Assembly: GCF_026262505.1 (NCBI RefSeq)
Contig: NC_067206.1
Location: forward strand, 19,241,319-19,305,318
Length of the DNA: 64,000 bases
Origin: Trichomonas vaginalis G3
Lineage: Eukaryota > Parabasalia > Trichomonadida > Trichomonadidae
Reading direction: 5' to 3'
In this document: positions 1-12,243 of the stretch, piece after piece
Position numbering within the stretch: position 1 is the first letter of the stretch
How the letters are laid out: the number at the start of each line of letters is the position of its first letter
The notes under the pieces: model-generated
Databases searched by the model: none
What the model was told of the DNA's origin: nothing
The model's input: only the letters and a program-made list of their open reading frames with translations
Program-made: the position numbers and the translations under genes

Positions 1-71
1 AATAATGAAAGGATAATTTGATCGTTTTTTAAAATACAATTATTTTTGATGATTTGCAAGAATCTTTGAAA
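1..71 (+). repeat. Direct repeat, left copy
   Basis: Nearly identical to 1130-1200. The two copies flank about 1.06 kb of AT-rich DNA. The left copy begins at the window edge, so its true extent is unknown. Confidence 0.85.
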
Positions 72-1129
72 AGAATATAATATAGGTTCTATTTTTGTAA
101 AATTTATCCAAATCATGTATTACATAAATTACGATTAAAACGATGAAAGAACCAAAAAGTGTGTTTTGTGTTTTGTTGTTGCGTGTTGGATGCGGGATCC
201 TGTTATTTCCGAAATCGACAAAAAATTTGGAAATTTAATTTCCGAAATCGAAATTATATTAATGTTTTTAATATTCTTATATCAAAAGGATTAAAGTTCA
301 TTAAGAGAAAAACAATTCTTCTTCTTCAATCTATTGGCGCATTTATTTCTACACGCCAATAAGGAAGGGAAAATTATAAGACACCATGGTGTCTTCAAAA
401 CGCTAATTTTTGATATTTTTAACAACCCTAGAAAAAAGATTTTTTTAGGGTTGTTAGATTCCCGACGATAGGTGTCTTGGAAGATTTGCCTGGTGTCATC
501 ATAGTGTCTTTAAATCAAAAATTTTATTTTGGAGTTAGTTTTATTGATTTTTCAATAAAAAACATTTCTAAAACAAGAAAATAAAACGATAAAATATTTA
601 TATTTTATATAAGGATCTTATATATTTAAAATAAATATCATTTTATTTTTTTCATTGGTGTCTGTCAAACCATAATACACTATTCAAAAATTCAATGTGT
701 CTTGCGGTTTCAAAAGACACCTTCAAATTGAACGATAGCACAGACACTATTGAATTTTACCCATTTTATTTAGTTTTTACCCTTTTTATTTTTAAGAATT
801 AATGACTGAAACAGCCGTTTTGCTATGACCTCAATCACTTTTATTTATTATTTTAAATATTATTTAATTTTATTATTTGAATAGGCCAACTTATATTTGA
901 GAAGCTCAATTTGAGACCACTTAATACATTGAAATATCATAAATATTGAAATATTAAAAAGTGTATTTCAAAATATTGAAATTATAAAAATTTATAATAC
1001 TGAAACTGAGACAAATTAATAAATTCAATGTGTTTTTTTTGAAATAACTCTCAAATATTATTTTTTGTTTATTTAATGATGAATAAATATGATTGCTTTA
1101 GTCAATCATAAAAACTAATTTAAGTTTAA

Positions 1130-1200
1130 AATAATGAAAGGATAATTTGATCGTTTTTTAAAATACAATTATTTTTGATGATTTGCAAGAGTCTTTAAAA
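1130..1200 (+). repeat. Direct repeat, right copy
   Basis: Second copy of 1-71. It runs into a poly-A tract and then the first GC-rich hairpin of the palindromic element, so it marks the apparent left boundary of that element. Confidence 0.85.
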
Positions 1201-1227
1201 AAAAAAAAAAAAAAAAAAAAGGCAGTG

Positions 1228-1335
1228 GGGCTTCCAGGCACTTCGTGCCTTCTAGCCCTGAGGATGAATGAGTATAATGAAGTTTTTTTTTTCTTGGGGG
1301 ATGGCTTCCAGGCACTTCGTGCCTTCTAGCCCCCG
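1228..1335. repeat. Pair of GC-rich hairpins, left arm
   Basis: Two copies, at 1228-1258 and about 1303-1335, of a hairpin with outer GGGCT/AGCCC and inner GGCAC-TTC-GTGCC stems. Their counterparts in the right arm (12518-12548, 12585-12616) keep the fold but use GGCGC-AAC-GCGCC, so both sides of the stem differ together. Confidence 0.8.
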
Positions 1336-1407
1336 AAGATGTTTAGAATATGAGAGAGGTCCTATAAACCGGAGAAAGTGTCATATAAACATCTGTCATT
1401 TTACTCA

Positions 1408-2175
1408 GAATTTTCATGAAATTTACACCAAAAATATATTTTAGGGTAGAAGGGTATATCTAACCTCTTTTCTAACCTCTTTTCTACCCTCTTGAATTTT
1501 CATGAAATTTACACCAAAAATATATTTTAGGGTAGAAGGGTATATCTAACCTCTTTTCTAACCTCTTTTCTACCCTTTGAATTTTCATGAAATTTACACC
1601 AAAAATATATTTAGGGTAGAAGGTATATCTAACCTCTTTTCTAACCTTTTTCTACCTCTTGAATTTTCATGAAATTTACACCAAAATATACTACTAGGGT
1701 CATTTACGAAGAAGTCTCAACAAAGTTTTACGAAGAAGTCTTAACAAAGTCTTTACGAAGAAGTCTCAACAAAGTCTTTACGAAGAAGTCTTAACAAAGT
1801 CTTTACGAAGAAGTCTCAACAAAGTCTTTACGAAGAAGTCTTAACAAAGTCTTTACGAAGAAATTCATGAAAATTCAAGAGGGTAGAAAAGAGGTTAGAA
1901 AAGAGGTTAGATATACCTTCTACCCTAAAATATATTTTTGGGTCATTTACACTCATTTACGAAGAAGTCTCAACAAAGTCTTTACGAAGAAGTCTCAACA
2001 AAGTCTTTACGAAGAAATCTCAACAAACATAGACAAGAAAGTTCATGAAAATTCAAGAGGGTAGAAAAGAGGTTAGAAAAGGTTAGATATACCTTCTACC
2101 CTAAATATATTTTTGGGTCATTACACTCATTTACGAAGAAGTCTCAACAAGTCTTTACGAAGAAGTCACAATAAA
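1408..2175 (+). repeat. Minisatellite block (84-bp and 25-bp units)
   Basis: Units of about 84 bp start near 1408, 1494, 1579 and 1661. Each carries a fold-back word (GGGTAGA ... TCTACCC). A 25-bp tandem repeat (TTTACGAAGAAGTC core) follows from about 1704 to 1862. Successive units alternate between TCTCAAC and TCTTAAC, giving a 50-bp higher-order period. Further 25-bp units occur near 1957-2030 and 2128-2170. The same core appears inverted in Polinton copy 2 near 42725-42770. Confidence 0.85.
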
Positions 2176-2211
2176 ACATCTGTCAAAAGCCGCTTTTTAA
2201 CTTTACTTAAA

Positions 2212-5200
2212 ATGCCACGTAAGCTACGTAAGAATATACGTAAGAGGAAGAGAGCATTGAAACATCCAATAGTAAAACTGACACCACAAAACAGTTGCAA
2301 CAACAATGCTGAATGACCCCACTATGTTGCAACAAATGTCAGCAATCCTATGCTTTTAACCGAGTTGTTGGTGCACAGAGTGGAGTTTTAAGAGGCACTT
2401 TTAGCGAAAATGGCAGGCTATGGTGGAGCTGCAGACGGAACAGCCTATAACCCAAAGTCAAATGAATTTGAGTTCACTCAAAAATCAAATATCAGATGTC
2501 AAAAAGTCAAACATAGACATACAGAAGCAAATAAGTGAAAACGAAAAGAAACTAGAATATGACAGACACACAAGAAACTCAATGAGTTAAACGTAGAGAA
2601 AAAGAAGAAAGAAGAACAACTGAAAGAACTAAGTACAGAGGAATATGCGAAAAAAGTGTCAGAAAAAGCAGCAGAAGTAGCAAAAATGAACAAGATGTTG
2701 TAAATTTGAAAACCATACTACTCAATATAAAGTACTGAAAGATGAAGAAATAAAACAAAAAGCCCTGAAGACATATATGATAGCGATGAGTATAAAAAAG
2801 AAGTTGAAGCAAATGTAAAGCAGAAAAACTTTTACAGTTGCAAAACCAAACCGTACAGTATGAAAACTTTAGCACAAGAAAGTAAAAATAACGACGCAGC
2901 CATGCAAAAAGGCAATGAAAAGCGCAGAATATATAAAAGCTAACAATGACTGGTAGATGCCCAAGCCAACGCTAAAGCAGCCCAGCTTATAGGGTCAATA
3001 AGGACAAAAATACAAGCGGATGAAGACAGTTCAAATGAAGCTTTAACAAATGCTGACTTTAAGAATGCCTTCGAAGCTCTTCATAGTAAGGTGAATACTA
3101 GTGAACGACTTCTCATCTGGAAAGAAACTGAAGTCTGAAGGTTTCGACAAAGAGTTAAGAGAAGTAGCACAAATATGACGAAAATAACAGATGCAGCAAC
3201 GAGACAGGCAGTTCAAAGTGCCTATGACGCCGTTAGAGCAACTGTTGTGGAAAGTCAAGAAAAGAGTTACAACAGACCAAAACAGACCTAGTAAATGCTT
3301 TCTTAAGAACGAAAAGTCAGGTAGGACATTACGCTGCAGATGGAACATATGTGCCAGCTGGTGGAACTTATATACCACCAAACCCTCCAAGAGAAGCACC
3401 TGCACCAGGACTACCTAAAACATTTACATCGTCACATGGACACAGACACAGGCATGCACCAAAACCAACACAACAACAACAACCAAAACCAACACAACAA
3501 CCAACACAACAACCAACACAACAACCAACACAACAACCAGCACAGCAACCAACACAACAACCAGCACAGCAACCAACAGTTCAAAACCCTGCACAACAAC
3601 AACCACAAACAGAGCAAGGACATAAAAGAAGTAGAGAACAAGGAAACCAAGAATTCTTAAAAATGCTTAAAGAAGAGTGTGGTTTCCCAGATAGTATTGA
3701 CTTTAGTGACAGATATAAAGAAGCTATTAGAAAGTTCAAGGATGGAAATACTGACCCGGACCTATTTAGCTTTATGGCTCAGCACCAAAACGGATATAAT
3801 CTCAAACCTGGAAAATACAAGCTCGCTAAGGGATATGATTTAATAGCATATCATCCAAATGACATGGATGAATTACTCCGAGATATTTGATGTCAGAGCT
3901 AAATGACAATTCAACTTTCGTCATGAAACGCGTAAAAAATAGAGACGGAACGAAAAACAAAAGCTTATGAATGCGGATGACGTAGATAGGGAAATTGTTG
4001 AAACGGTCTCGGAATATATGAAATGCCAGCAGATGAGGTACAAGAAACTCCACAGGAAGAACTAGTTCAGATACAACCAGACATGGAAGAAATATTCAGC
4101 AACAACAGCTAGAAGAGCCTGAAGGAAACGAACAAGTCACTCCTTTGGAAACTAACTTCACAGAACTAGATGAAGATTTGGAACAGCCGAAAAATCTTGA
4201 CCCTCAACAAGAGTATGCGGAGAATATGGAATATTTCCAAGAGTCTAAAAAAAATTCGGCTGACATAGTAGAAGAATATCGAAAAATGTTTGCCGACATA
4301 CAAAAGACTCCAACACCAGATGAAAATATTCAGCATAGAATGGAAGTACTGAAAGAAATGTACACAAATACAAAACCCTTTTTACTTACGAGCATTTAAC
4401 GTTCAATCTTCGGATGAACTCGGTGAAAATAAAAGGTTAAATTTCAAGAAAACATATAGAAATGAAACATTGTTTAAAGTTCATTCAGAACCTAACAAGA
4501 TGGAAACAAACCTACTTTTGTTTCTGCAGACGATGGAACTACAATGAGATGGGTCATAAAGCTAACCCGGATAGGTGGTTCATAAACTTACAACCACAAT
4601 TCCAAGAAGTTGTAGACGCAATGGAAGTCAATGGTGAACCAGATATAGCTGGTATTTTAAGCGCCGGCTTTAATGCCATTGAAAGATATGAAACATGCAG
4701 ATATTTTGGACCAGTATGAAATGAACATGGCTGATGAAATATAACACCTGACGTTCTAAAACATTTATCTCAAAGAACTACACAGAACCTAAAGATGGAT
4801 ATATTTGGTGAAGAGTTTAGAAAGAAAGTTAGGAGAGCGAAGAAGAGAACCTATTGTACATGACCTTGCAAACGAAAGTTTACAAAATGTCATAAAAACT
4901 TACTTTGCAGACAATGAACTGAGAAGGGATGAATATTTAAGAAAACTCAAATGGACAGTACAAATGAAATGTTAGTATTGAAAAACATGTTCCTTGACAA
5001 AATAAAACCAACTACAGAAATAAACGACGCAAGACTGAAAGATTGGGTAAAAGCTTTCCCATTCACAAAGATATTGTTGGTAACATGGAAAGAAAACCAG
5101 AATGGCTACAAAACATATATTTGGAAACGAGCATATTCCATATGGACAGGCACTGTTTGAAGAGCTTGAACCGGAAACTCAGGAAAGAGTCATGCAAACA

Positions 5201-5401
5201 ATACGCGAAGACTCAAATACAGACTATGACAAACTCTTTCTAGGATATAGGGTACCTGAGATGGGCGACCAGAGCCCAAAGGCAAAAAGGACATGGGAAA
5301 TTTACAACATACTAGTGAACATGAGGCAAAGATGCAACAACTTGAAGCAGAGGGCAATGAAGGAAAAAGAAGAGTTAAAAACTCAGTCAGGAAGAAAGTA
5401 A
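2212..5401 (+). pseudogene. Large coiled-coil, Pro/Gln-rich structural-like gene, left-arm copy
   Basis: Eroded copy of the gene described at 8955-12243. The start ATG opens a very basic N-terminus (MPRKLRKNIRKRK). A charged coiled-coil region, a PTQQ-type tandem repeat (about 3460-3600) and a conserved C-terminal half follow. Many interruptions make it a fossil. It lies 24 bp upstream of a capsid gene on the same strand, which suggests a virion-structure role. I do not recognise a named family. Confidence 0.75.
3450..3600 (+). repeat. In-gene PTQQ codon repeat
   Basis: CAACCAACACAA-type 12-bp units encode tandem Pro-Thr-Gln-Gln. The right-arm copy has fewer PTQQ units and instead a PTVQNTAPQ-type array (about 10850-10950), so the array differs in length and sequence between arms. 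Confidence 0.85.
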
Positions 5402-5425
5402 AGCTTGGTCCACGTGGGTTCTATT

Positions 5426-7025
5426 ATGACATATAAATCCAACTATTCTATATTTTTACTCATATGAAATGTACGCCGCTCAGAATATAACGCCAACAGT
5501 TTTGGATGCCATGAATGGAAATGTTTCCGAATGGTATAACGAATGCGACAGTGCCATTAGAAGGTCAGAAATAGTTCCTGGAACTTACGAATATACAACT
5601 GCTGTTTCTTATGAAACGTAGGTGAGTTTGGAGAAGGTTTCTTCAACAACAGTAGATATTGCTTGCGACAGGTTTCATATAATTTCTATTGACAACTTTC
5701 TTATACGTGGAACAAGACATTGAAATAAAACCTTCTGCCAAGTTGTCTGACAAGAAAGGTTGCAATGGAATTTTCTATGTCGGATACCAATATGCTCCAG
5801 AAGTTTTCATGGGATATAAGATATATTCTAACTCTGACTTAGTTCAAACAGTAACATGGGCAAACTATGAATGGTTCGCTTTGAGAAACTCAGTACAACC
5901 ACAAGCTAGAGAACAAACAGACCAGTATGCAACTATTGAGAAAAATAAGAAGACTTGACCCTAACGTTCCAGGAGTTTATGTTAACCTTTCTGGACAAAC
6001 TGCAGCAGCAGTAACCAAAGTAAAATTGAAACTTAGAGTTCCTTTGTCATCTTTCCTCATCTTCAGGTTTTTAAGATACTTGCCAAACTGGGCAGAAAAA
6101 TTTCTATCGAACTTACTCCAAGCAAAAATAACTTAGTCATTGCACCAACGCAAGACCCATTCACTCTTAAGAAGTAGTGGGAACAAATAAAATGTCATTC
6201 GCCGACTTTTGCAAAAACAAAGTTGACTTAGACTTTGGTGTCTCAAACCTCAACACTGAAGTAAACTATTATTTCAATGCTGCTGGAGATGCTTGGACCC
6301 AGTTAAGTTCACATGCGAAAAATTTGAATGCAAGAGAATAGAAAGCAGACTTGCAGTCTATATGTTGGACCCAGATATTTCAAATGCTTTAGCTGCCAAA
6401 TATATTGCAGTTCCACTTATGTTCCCTATACACCAAAATCTGTCAAAGACTTTGCAGGTGAAGTTGGAAACCAAAGTGCTGACCAGGTGCAAGAACAGAT
6501 ATTGCTTTAACAACTGCAATGAAACATGCAGATACTATGTTTGTACTGTTCAGACGAACTATAAATGACTATTCTTGCTTCTACAACCCTGGTATTAAAT
6601 ATCATATAAACATTAGATGGCAAATATTATCCAGAGAAGAATATTCTACAGTTGAGGATATGAGGTCATACAACTTGACATTAGATGCTATGAACTTTAA
6701 CAACAATTCACAACAACCATTAACCCTGAAATGCAAAGTTCTATTATGCCATATGTTGAAAGTATGGACTCATACAGGAGGTCAAAAAACTCAATATACA
6801 AATGGAGACCGTTCAAACTTTTGGCTTGGCATTCCATTTGCTGACTCAGAGACTTTATGGGTGGTATTTCAACTGTTGGTACAGTTCAAATACAATATCT
6901 GGTGACAGAGACGGTCCAGATGAATTGAAAGCAAAGAAGTTTACAAAACCAATAGCACTTTCACGGAAGATGCTCTTTTGAAGATTCGTTCGATGAAACC
7001 TGCTGGGGCTCCTCAGATTGCATAA
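5426..7025 (+). pseudogene. Polinton-type major capsid protein, left-arm copy
   Basis: About 530 codons, on the same strand as and directly after the structural-like gene. Position, length and a shared core motif (LRVPLSSFL then RFLRYLPNWAG) compared with the capsid gene at 52128-53701 (LRIPVRKFL then IRFIPAFAG) support a double-jelly-roll capsid identity. The copy is broken in several places. The start ATG is the first after the upstream stop and is followed by a conserved peptide in both arms. The family call rests on this motif and on gene order, not on a database match. Confidence 0.65.
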
Positions 7026-7540
7026 CGACAGCTTCCATCGAGCAGATTTTGGCAGCAGGTCAGTAAGTTGTTCTTGAACTGACTTTCTCCGTCAAATATT
7101 GACAGTACGCCAGTTTTGATATAATATTGTATATAAACTTTCCTTTAGAAATATCGGTCAGTTTTGTTGTTATATTTTTGTCTGCTTCAAAACTTTCACC
7201 CATCTCGGTTATACCAACTTTCTTTGCTTTATGAAAAATTTTGGTTCAGCAAAGACTGCTATTCTATAACATTTTCCATTGTTTGTGTAAAGAACTATTC
7301 TGTCAATGAACTTGTATTGTTTGTGTGTGTAAACTTTGTTCTGCTTCAATTCGAAGAGATACTCGAATACGTCCATCTTTTTATTCTAAGTAAATGTCAT
7401 TTCCGAAAAATAGAAGCGTGAGTGTTTCAAAAGGTTTAATGGCGGTGGCAGATGTGAAGTTAATTCACCAACTCAAACAAACAGTCAAAGTGTTGTTGTC
7501 ATGTCAAGAAAGAGATGTTGAAGTGGGGAAACCAATTTGT
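7026..7540. other. Unduplicated loop of the palindrome with two small divergent frames
   Basis: This stretch separates the arms and occurs once. On the minus strand an open frame of 55 codons (7209-7377) begins MDVFEYLFELKQNK, with coding-like sequence continuing leftward in eroded form. On the plus strand a frame starts at 7394 (MSFPKNRSVSVSKGL) and runs into the right-arm capsid at about 7541. The two starts are 16 bp apart, which suggests a divergent gene pair that followed the capsid gene in the parent element. No function can be assigned. Confidence 0.5.
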
Positions 7541-8930
7541 ATATTGAGTTTTTTGACCTCCTGTATGAGTCCATACTTTCACATATGGCATAATAGAACT
7601 TTGCATTTCAGGGTTAATGGTTGTTGTGAAGTTGTTTGTTAAAGTTCATAGCATCTAATGTCAAGTTGTATGACCTCATATCCTCAACTGTAGAATATTC
7701 TTCTCTTGGATAATATTTGCCATCTATGTTTATATGATATTTAATACCGGGGTTGTAGAAACAAGAATAGTCATTTATAGTTTCGTCTGAACAGTACAAA
7801 CATAGTATCTGCATGTTTCATTTGCAGTTGTTAAAGCAATATCTGTTTCTTGCACCTGGGTCAGCACTTTGGTTTCCAACTTCACCTGCAAAGTCTTTGA
7901 CAGATATTTGGTGTATAGGGAACATAAGTGGAACTGCAATATATTTGGCAGCTAAAGCATTTGAAATATCTGGGTCCAACATATAGACTGCAAGTCTGCT
8001 TTCTATTCTCTTGCATTCAAATTTTTCGCATGTGAACTTAACTGGGTCCCAAGCATCTCCAGCAGCATTGAAATAATAGTTTACTTCAGTGTTGAGGTTT
8101 GAGGAAACCAAAGTCTAAGTCAACTTTGTCTTTTTGCAAAATTCGGCGAATGACGTTTTATTTGTTCCCATTACGTCTGTAAGAGTGAATGGGTCTTGTG
8201 TTGGTGCAATGACTAAGTTATTTTTGCTTGGAGTAAGTTCGATAGAAATTTTTCCTGCCCAGTTTGGCAAGTATCTTAAAAACCTGAAGATGAGGAAAGA
8301 TGACAAAGGAACTCTAAGTTTCAGTTTTTACTTTGGTTACTGCTGCTGCAGTTTGTCCAGAAAGGTTAACATAAACTCCTGGAACGTTAGGGTCAAGTCT
8401 TTCTTATTTTCTCAATATTTGCATACTGGTCTGTTTGTTCTCTAGCTTGTGGTTGTACTGAGTTTCTTCAAAGCGAACCATTCATAGTTTGCCCATGTAC
8501 TGTTTGAACTAAGTCAGAGTTAGAATATATCTTATATCCCATGAAAACTTCTGGAGCATATTGGTATCCGACATAGAAAATTCCATTGCAACCTTTCTTG
8601 TCAGACAACTTGGCAGAAGGTTTTATTTCAATGTCTTGTTCCACGTATAAGAATGATTTGTCAATAGAAATAATATGAAACCTGTCGCAAGCAATATCTA
8701 CTGTTGTTGAAGAACCTTCGTCCAAACTCGCCTACGTTTCCATAAGAAACAGCAGTTGTATATATTCGTAAGTTCCAGGAACTATTTCTGACCTTCTATT
8801 GGCATTGTCGCATTCGTTATAACCATTCGGAAACATTTCCGTTCATGGCATCCAAAACTGTTGGCGTTATATTCTGAGCGGCGTACATTTCATATGGGTA
8901 AAAATATAGAATAGTTGGATTATGTGTCAT
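7541..8930 (-). pseudogene. Polinton-type major capsid protein, right-arm copy
   Basis: Inverted counterpart of the capsid gene at 5426-7025. It starts with ATG at 8930 (MTHNPTILYF) and runs to the inner edge of the arm. Long stretches are identical to the left copy. Broken, with only a few interruptions. Confidence 0.65.
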
Positions 8931-8954
8931 AATAGAACCCACTCGGACCAAGCT

Positions 8955-11900
8955 TTACTTTCTTCCTGACTGAGTTTTTAACTCTTCTTTTTCCTTCATT
9001 GCACTACTTTCACTAGATGAAGTTACTTCTTCACTACTTTCACTTTGTTCTACTCTTCTCTTCTTCTTTGGTGTCGCTTTTGGTAACTTGCCCTCTGCTT
9101 CAAGTTGTTGCATCTTTGCCTCATGTTCACCTAGTATGTTGTAAATTTCCCATTCCTTTTTGCCTTTGGGCTCTGGTCGCCCATCTCAGGTAACCTATAT
9201 CCTAGAAAGATTTTGTCATAGTTTGTATTGAGTCGTCGCTTATTGTTTGCATGACTCTTTCCTGAGTTTCCGGTTCAAGCTCTTCAAATATAGCTTGTCC
9301 ATATGGAATATGCTCGTTTCCAAATATATGTTTTTTGTAGCCATTCTGGTTTTCTTTCCATGTTACCAATAATATCTTTTGTGAATGGGAAAGCTTTTAC
9401 CAATGTTTCAGTCTTGCGTCATTTATTTCTGTAGTTGGTTTTATTTGTCAAGGAACATGTTTTTCAATACTAACATTTCATTTTGGTACTGTCCATTTGA
9501 GTTTTCTTAAATATTCATCCCTTCTCAGTTCATTGTCTGCAAAGTAAGTTTTTATGACATTTTGTAAACTTTCGTTTGCAAGGTCATGTACAATAGGTTC
9601 TCTTCCTTCTATCTCCCTAACTTTCTTTCTAAACTCTTCACCAAATATACCATCTCTATGGTTCTGTGTAGTTCTTTGAGATAAATGTTCTAGAACGTCA
9701 GGTGTTATATTTCCATCAGCCATGTTCATTTTCATACTGGTCCAAAATATCTGCATGTTTCATATCTTTCAATGGCATTAAAGCCGCGCTGAAAATACCA
9801 GCTATATCTGGTTCACCATTCACTTCCATTGCGTCTACAACTTCTTGGAATTGAGGTTGTAAGTTTATGAACCACCTATCCGGATTAGCTTTATGACCCC
9901 ATCTCATTGTAGTTCCATAGTCTGCAGAAACAAAAGTAGGTTTGTTTCCATATTGGTTAGGTTCTGAATGAACTTTAAACAATGTTTCATTTCTATATGT
10001 TTTGTTGAAATTTAACCTTTTATTTTCACCGAGTTCAGCAAAAGATTGAACGTTATATGGTCGTAAGTAAAAAGGATTGTTGTATTTGCGTACATTTTCT
10101 TTCAGTTCTTCCATTCTATGCTGAATATTTTCATCTGATGTTGGAGTCTTTTGTATGTCGGCGAACATTTTTCGATATTCTTCTACTATGTCAGCCGAAT
10201 TTTTCTTAGACTCTTGGAAAGATTCCATATTCTCCGCATACTCTTGTTGAGGGTCAAGATTTTTCGGCTGTTCCAAATCTTCATCTAGTTCTGTGAAGTT
10301 AGTTTCCAAAGGAGGGACTTGTTTGTTTCCTTCTGGCTCTTCTAGCTGTTGTTGCTGAACTATTTCTTCCATGTCTGGTTGTATCTGAACTTCTTCCTGT
10401 GGAGTTTCTTGTACCTCATCTGCTGGCATTTCATATATTCCGAGACCGTTTTTAACAAGTTCCCTATTTAAGCCATCCGCATTCATAACCCTTTCTTCTT
10501 TCGTTCCGTCTCTATTTTTTACGCGTTTCATGAAGATAGTTGAATTATCATTTATCTCTGACACCAAATATCTCGGAGTAAATTCATCCATGTCATTTGG
10601 ATGATATGCTATTAAATCATATCCCTTAGCGAGCTTGTATTTTCCAGGTTTGAAATTATATCCCATTTGGTGCTGAACCATAAAGCTAAATAGGTTCGGG
10701 TCAGTATTTCCTTCCTTGAACTTTCTAATAGCTTCTTTATATCTGTCACTAAAGTCAAGAGTATCTGGGTAACCATAATTTTCCTTAAGCATTTTTAAGA
10801 ATTCTTGGTTTCCTTGTTCTCTACTTCTTTTATGTCCTTGCTCTGTTTGTGGTTGTGGTGCTGGATTTTGAACTGTTGGTTGTGGTGCAGTGTTTTGAAC
10901 TGTTGGTTGTGGTGCAGTGTTTTGAACTGTTGGTTGTTGTGTTGGTTGTTGTGTTGGTTTTGGTGCATGCCTGTGTCTGTGTCCATGTGACGATGTAAAT
11001 GTTTTAGGTAGTCCTGGTGCAGGTGCTTCTCTTGGAGGGTTTGGTGGTATATAAGTTCCACTAGCTAGTATATAAGTTCCACCAGCTGGCACATATGTTC
11101 CATCTGCAGCATAATGTCCTACCTGACTTTTCGTTTTTAAGAAAGCATTTACTAGGTCTGTTTTGGTCTGTTGTAACTCTTTTTCTTGACTTTCCACAAC
11201 AGTTGCTCTAACGGCGTCATAGGCACTTTGAACTGCCTGTCTCGTTGCTGCATCTGTTATTTTCGTCATATTTTGTGCTACTTCTCTTAACTCTTTGTCG
11301 AAACCTTCAGACTTCAGTTTCTTTCCAGATGAGAAGTCGTTCACTAGTTTCACCTTACTATGAAGAGCTTCGAAGGCGTTCTTAAAGTCAGCATTCATTA
11401 AAGCTTCATTTGAACTGTCTTCATCCGCTTGTATTTTTGTCCTTATTGACCCTATAAGTTGGGCTGCTTTGGCGTTGGCTTGGGCATCTAACCAGTCATT
11501 ATTAGCTTTTATATATTCTGAGCTTTTCATTGCCTTTTGCATGGCTGCGTCGTTATTTTTACTTTCTTGTGCTAAGTTTTCATACTGTACGGTTTGGTTT
11601 TGCAACTGTAAAAGTTTTTCTGCCTTTATATTTGCTTCAACTTCTTTTTTATACTCATCGCTATCCATATATGTCTTCAGGGCTTTTTGTTTTATTTCTT
11701 CATCTTTCAGTACTTTATATTGAGTAGTATGGTTTTTCAAATTATAACATCTTGTTCCATTTTTGCTACTTCTGCTGCTTTTTCTGACACTTTTTTCGCA
11801 TATTCCTCTGTACTTAGTTCTTTCAGTTGTTCTTCTTTCTTCTTTTTCTCTACGTTTAACTCATTGAGTTTCTTTGTGTGTCTGTCATATTCTAGTTTCT

Positions 11901-12243
11901 TTTCGTTTTCACTTATTTGTTTCTGTATGTCTATGTTTGACTTTTTGACATCTGTTATTTGATTTTTGAGTGAACTCAAATTCATTTGACTTTGAGGGTT
12001 ATAAGCTGTTCCGTCTGCAGCTCCACCATAGCCTGCCATTTTCGCTAAAAGTGCCGCTCTTAAACCTCCACTCTGTGCACCAATAACTCGGTTTAAAAGC
12101 ATAGGGTTGCTTGACATTTGTTGCAACATAGTGGGGTCATTCATCATTTGTTGTTGCAACTGTTGTTGTGGTGTCAGTTTTACTATTGGATGTTTCAATG
12201 CTCCCTTCCTCTTACGTATATTCTTACGTAGCTTACGTGGCAT
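8955..12243 (-). pseudogene. Large coiled-coil, Pro/Gln-rich structural-like gene, right-arm copy
   Basis: Better preserved arm of this gene, over 1,000 codons in span, with long stretches still open. Order of regions: very basic N-terminus (MPRKLRKNIRKRK), Gln/Met-rich segment, long Lys/Glu coiled coil, a Gly/Tyr/Pro-rich hinge with Pro-Gln-Thr repeats, a globular-looking segment (KPGKYKLAKGYDLIAYHP), an acidic Glu/Gln-rich stretch, and a conserved segment with PDRWFINLQPQFQEVV. There is no signal peptide or membrane span. It lies directly upstream of the capsid gene. By position it could be a scaffold, core or minor-capsid polyprotein; that is inference. A few interruptions make it a fossil. 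Confidence 0.7.

Larger units (their letters stand above)
1..1200. other. AT-rich non-coding region with 70-bp direct repeat
   Basis: I see no convincing gene. Bases 1-71 are repeated almost exactly at 1130-1200, so about 1.1 kb is bracketed by a direct repeat. A 16-bp perfect palindrome AGACACCATGGTGTCT lies at 379-394. A 10-bp-stem hairpin (AACAACCCTA, 421-430, with its complement at 446-455) follows. The word GTGTCT or AGACAC recurs about eight times between 379 and 750. A hairpin with TTGGCG/CGCCAA arms lies near 335-360. A 67-codon open frame at 159-362 has no protein-like character. Confidence 0.6.

Noticed and set aside
159-362. 67-codon open frame near the left edge
   Set aside because: Cys/Phe/Asn/Lys-rich with no protein-like pattern, in AT-rich repeat DNA and ending in a hairpin.
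1704-1862. Possible CRISPR array
   Set aside because: Units are contiguous with no unique spacers and there are no cas genes; it is a tandem repeat.
3424-3650. Antisense frames rich in VVLVVVL and LLCWLLCW
   Set aside because: Shadow translation of the PTQQ codon repeat on the other strand.
1200-7025. Treating the heavily interrupted left arm as purely real decay
   Set aside because: The density of small differences near the window edge could also reflect poor assembly, so I give only an approximate number of breaks and no age from it.
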